A stretch of 64,000 nt of DNA from Cordia subcordata (Eukaryota; Streptophyta; Magnoliopsida; Boraginales; Cordiaceae). The translations under genes and the position numbers were made by a program. Of the stretch, positions 60,201-64,000 are shown piece by piece. The stretch is taken from the NCBI GenBank assembly GCA_028554755.1, contig JAPTOF010000006.1, positions 1,668,501 to 1,732,500 of the forward strand. The letters run 5' to 3'. The notes under the pieces are model-generated. The model saw only the letters and a program-made list of their open reading frames with translations. It ran no database searches and was not told the origin of the DNA. Position 1 is the stretch's first letter. Every line of letters starts with the position of its first letter.

Positions 60201-61014
60201 GGATCTTTCCTCTGTTGCACTCCCATTACCATCCAAGGAAAGTTTTTGAAGATCACCTGCATATGTGGAGTTTTTGAGATCAAAGAAAACTACAATCAGA
60301 TTACTGCAACAAAACTAATCAAACAAATAAAACAAATGGCAGCTCCTAAACTACATCTCACTTTGTTCAGCTAGGATTGATTTCAGAAAAGAATGCAACA
60401 ATCAAGAACATCGTGGTAAAACAAGACCCCATCGATAAATATTGGCCAGTTATATTCAACCCTCTTCCGTCATTGCGCGCAGAAACAAATTCACTCACCC
60501 AGCCATCCTTGAATATTTCAAGATACAGTTGTATTCAAAACAGACCAAGTTCTTCTTTTCTTTTCTTTTTTTTTTTCCCCAGTGATCTTTCAGATCAAAG
60601 TTCCCTTTTACCCTTAAAAGAAAATCACGACCTAGAATTAAAGAAAAAATCGAAATTAAATTTCATAACCATATAATATCATTCGAAAGCATATAGCAAG
60701 AAACAGAGACACGTATAAACCTTGAGATTTCAAGGAAAAGATGACAAACCCACGTGTCGAACGTTAAAGAAAAGCATTTAAAGAAGCAATCTCGACATGA
60801 AAATACATCAAACATTAATTTAACAAAAACGACAAGAACCATCAATGAAAAATTGAATCCAACAAGCAAGAAATGGAAAAAATAAATTAAATATATGATA
60901 TATGAACAATCACAAGCTATAGATTATTTGATGCGCATAATTTAGAGATGCATGTGAGTATGCATATGCACATCTTTGTCGAAGAAAGATTGGTGCACCT
61001 GAATTATCAGCCAT
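57267..61014 (-). CDS. FRK: Fructokinase (pfkB family)
   Basis: Phosphorylates fructose with ATP to fructose 6-phosphate, feeding sucrose-derived carbon into glycolysis and starch synthesis. Model (minus strand): 61014-60999, 60256-60039, 59309-59097, 58997-58800, 58670-58530, 58261-58145, 57401-57267; 345 residues, GT-AG, frame closes at TGA. The first exon is only 16 bases (MADNS). CFGEMLIDF (28-36) carries the sugar-binding Asp35. The pfkB signature 1 region [16 protein letters not shown] lies near 56-71. [11 protein letters not shown] is the fructokinase-type loop. Signature 2 DTTGAGDAF (277-285) holds the catalytic base D283. No transit peptide is evident, so a cytosolic enzyme is likely, although plastid isoforms exist in plants. 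Length is typical for the family. Confidence 0.93.
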
Positions 61015-61206
61015 GTTGAAGGTTTGCAATCAGTGATGATTTGAGCTGAGAGCTTTGGAAATATCAAGAGAGAGAAAAAGAAAAAAACTATGAGAGAGAG
61101 AAGGGAAAAGTTGGTACAGATGAAATCTAGAGGAAGGGGCTTTCGAAGTTGACATGAAAAGCTTGTTCTATATGTCAAATATGTGTCACGATGCGGACTC
61201 GTCTAA
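61015..61206. promoter_or_regulatory. Fructokinase upstream region
   Basis: The short upstream region of the minus-strand fructokinase gene, with a CTCTCT-rich leader on that strand (61065-61105). A MITE begins at 61207, so promoter elements beyond 190 bases would have been pushed away or lie inside the transposon. Confidence 0.35.
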
Positions 61207-61371
61207 AGTCCGTTTGGATTGATTTTTTAAAAAGTTCTAAAAAAATAAATTTTTTTAAAAGTTTAAAAAATTATATTTAAATTTTTTTAAAGTTTTAATT
61301 TTTTTAAAATTAAATTAAATAGTCATTATAAATTTAATATAATTAAAAAAAAAGTTAATTGAAACAAGTCC
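61207..61371. repeat. AT-rich PIF/Harbinger-like MITE (short copy)
   Basis: It starts AGTCCGTTTGGATTGAT and ends TTAATTGAAACAAGTCC, TAA on both sides (61204-61206, 61372-61374). It is shorter than the family norm, with the GC-richer motifs lost. Confidence 0.55.
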
Positions 61372-63577
61372 TAAATATATGTTATATTCTTGATCCCAAA
61401 AGAAATTAATAAAATATATAAATACAATATAAGCTAATCATATGCTTGCAATTATACAGTGTGAGATGTATCGTTGAATAAATATTTATGATATACTAAA
61501 CAAATAGTTATAGGGATTAAATAAATAGTCACTACTAAAAATAGTTGTGAGATATTAGATAAATAATAATAAGGTACTGAATAAACATGGATCATATAAT
61601 TTGTGAGGCTAGATCCTTTTTCACTTTATTTTGTTTTGGCCCCAAAAGAGGTATCTTTTTTTTTTTTCTATTTTAGCCCTCGTAGAGTTGTCCTGTTCGA
61701 GGGATTTTTCCTTTTGAATTGCGAAATTTCTCTCCCGGTGCTAAGAAACCATGATGAATGAGGGAATAGCGCCCGTGCCCGTGCCCCCCCCCCCCCGCGG
61801 GTCCAATCAAAACGCGCTGCCGCCCCCTTGAAGGTTGCTTTTCTTGAATAATTTCCAGGCAGTCAAAGGCTCCTAAGGTCATTGTGAATGAGAGGGATAC
61901 TTTAATTTCCCATGTTACAATGGACAATAATTTGATTATCCAATATTTGAATTTGTAAAAGATAAATAGTTGAAACTAAACCAAACTAAACTATTTTGGT
62001 TAGTATGTTTTATTAATTAAAAATTTTCAATTTGGTTGTATTAGTATTCAAAACAACCCTATTGCAAAATAAGAAGCAAAAGTACATAACAATTTGAATA
62101 ATAGATTTTCTAGAATAGTAAACGCACAATTGAATTCCTGGAACAATTCAAATAACCGAATTCATTGAAACATTAATTTGGATTAGTGTCATCTTCCCAT
62201 TTCAAACTTGGATCACATTTTGACCACAAAAAAAAAGAAACCTTGATCACATAAAATTTCATAGAGCAAAAACTTCAAAGAGTGCGCTTGAAGACTAGTC
62301 TAACGTCTAATTTAAGTTAGTACATATATTTGTTATTAAATGCTTATCTTATGTTACTCTTAAAAAAGAAAAAAATGGCTCACCTTCCTGATTTTTGTCT
62401 TTTTATATAGTTTTTTCACGAACTAAGTTGAACATTCTCTTGACGTGAAACTAATTTACCTATCATAATAGTAAATTGTCTAGAAAAAGATTCCTTTTTC
62501 TATACGTAATGTGTAATATCTTTAACTCCTTTTCCGTTGGATTGACTACTTTCCAATATTTCCTCTAGTTTTCTTTTTTTTTTTTTTCCAAAGGAATTAA
62601 AACAGCAAGAAAGAAACAAATCACTAGTTAATGAATGCCCTAGGGGCAAGGTCAGAGAGAAAAAATGAAAAATAGAAAAAGAAAAAAAGACTTGCTGGAA
62701 CATTAATGTCTTGCAACCTAATTTGCGTTTTTGTTATCCTCTCGACAAACAAGAGAGAAAGAAACGTCTGGAATAGCACACAAAGAGAGTGAATCTCCGA
62801 GGTAACACCAGAAAACTCCTAAAAGGGGCAAGTTTCCAATATTTCCTTTGGGTTGTCTATTTGCTTCTTGCTCATGGCTTTTGTGTTGGAATTGGCTAGT
62901 CTATTGTTTTGGATTATACAACTTGAGTTTAAATTTGGGGAAAAAGAAAAGTTCTTATCTTTTTTCTTTTATTTTCAATACCAAAAAAAGATGTATTTTT
63001 TCTTTTATTATTATCTAACGGTCTAGTTAAGATTTTGATCCCAAAAAAAGGTCAAATTAAGATACAATGCGCAATGATTTTACTCTTTTAGATACACAAC
63101 TCTTATTTCCTATCCAGAAAATAACAACAGGACAAGCAATCACAATCCACCGCATTGCATTGTCAATGTTTTATAGTCAGGACAAAGGCTTTATTAAAGT
63201 CGATAAAGTTACTGTATGAAACAAGGGGGGGAAAAAAAAAAGAAAAACTCTTTTTAGTGAATGAAATGTCAATATGTCATGGTCAGGACATGGGCGAAAT
63301 GAATCTTGGCAACATGTTAATTAATTTAAGAAATCACTCAATCAAAGCATAAGATGCGTCTGTTTTTAATAATTTTCACTCTTTTATTTTTGTTACACGG
63401 CACGATACCCGCATGTGCACCATGTAAACCTTTTTGTACACTTGCAAAATTGCACACTGATATTGACCAAATCAAAAAGAAAAGAAAAGCACACAGATTT
63501 TGACCAAAACCAAAACAAAAAAAAAGAAAAAGAAAAAAAAACACAGATATTTATGTTTGATCTGGAACCAACGAGGT
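61372..63577. other. Intergenic DNA with a C13 run in a GC-rich patch
   Basis: No gene is supported. A run of 13 C (61784-61796) sits in a GC-rich patch (61730-61830) within otherwise AT-rich DNA. The minus-strand frame across it (61673-61927) has Gly/Arg-rich content from the C run and no domain. Low-complexity A/T tracts dominate the rest. Confidence 0.45.
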
Positions 63578-63776
63578 TATGATTTGCTTGAATTGGTTCT
63601 CTTTATGGAAAAATAATTTTATTTTTTAAAAAATATATTTTTGTAATAAACATTTACATTAAATTTAAAAAATAAAAATTAATTTTTTTAAAGTTAAAAT
63701 TTTAGTTTAAAAAACACGTTTTCAAGAATATATATACGAGAAAACACTTCTAAAAACACGGATCCAGACGAACCAT
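63578..63776. repeat. AT-rich MITE (degenerate copy)
   Basis: The left ATGATTTGCTTGAATTGG and right GGATCCAGACGAACCAT form an imperfect inverted pair related to the local family. The interior is A/T runs. Confidence 0.4.
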
Positions 63777-64000
63777 GAGAGTGGACTTCCCTGGTACACC
63801 AAATATACCTGCCTTCTCTGATTTTGGGAATAGCCTTGTTGATTCCCTTCACACAATAAAAGATACTTTACTTCGTCGAATATACTGGGAAAAGTAATAA
63901 ATGTACAAGAATGTATTCCTCCATTCTATTATAAGTTAACGAAAAATATGTCCAAACATTTTATTCTTATAACTCTTTCGGCTGCTGATCAAAATTTAAA
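63777..64000. other. Window edge, no gene seen
   Basis: No open frame, repeat border or motif is recognisable in this short edge segment. Confidence 0.5.

Noticed and set aside
61673..61927. 84-codon minus-strand frame with GGGGHGHG
   Set aside because: The Gly run derives from the C13 tract; no domain, no splice context and no family likeness.
1..64000. A novel multi-gene system or biosynthetic cluster
   Set aside because: The eight genes belong to unrelated, well-known plant families with separate promoters; nothing links them functionally.

Overview
The window is nuclear DNA of a flowering plant, most likely a woody eudicot, but the species cannot be named from sequence alone. The grounds are plant-specific gene families (class III peroxidase, SOC1-type MADS-box, TON1-recruiting-motif-like protein, HOTHEAD-type GMC oxidoreductase), GT-AG introns in most genes, AT-rich intergenic DNA packed with small transposons, and two decayed plastid tRNA genes embedded in nuclear sequence. 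No phage, plasmid, CRISPR or bacterial operon structure is present.

Layout. 1-7.9 kb is gene-free: a plastid trnR-like fragment (1273-1346), a Tourist-like fold-back, a possible copia-type LTR, and a complete small Helitron (5835-6166). 7.95-11.74 kb (+) is a five-exon HOTHEAD-like GMC oxidoreductase. 16.93-18.83 kb (+) is an intronless gene for a MOCOS-like PLP enzyme. 21.29-22.02 kb (+) is an intronless urease accessory protein UreF, with a MITE ending right at its start codon. 23.27-24.56 kb (+) is a three-exon secretory peroxidase. 26.68-33.40 kb (+) is a seven-exon SOC1/AGL42-type MADS-box gene with transposon-filled introns. 39.24-41.72 kb (+) is a four-exon TRM/LONGIFOLIA-like gene. 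45.4-48.4 kb is a three-layer nested transposon. 51.35-56.21 kb (-) is an eight-exon coiled-coil gene with an RG-rich tail. 57.27-61.01 kb (-) is a seven-exon fructokinase. The rest is repeats and AT-rich spacer.

The genes form no pathway: they look like independent single-gene units (urease maturation, sugar phosphorylation, cell-wall peroxidation, flowering-type transcription control, cytoskeleton-related growth control). Exon joins were built by hand from splice consensus and reading-frame continuity. All eight models close in frame. The least certain joins are exons 6-8 of the coiled-coil gene.

I found no undescribed biological system. The most informative structures are mobile: a PIF/Harbinger-like MITE family with about a dozen copies, the nested hAT-like/hAT-like/TRIM locus with readable target-site duplications at each layer, a 332-bp Helitron with intact termini, and a MULE-type MITE with a 9-bp duplication.
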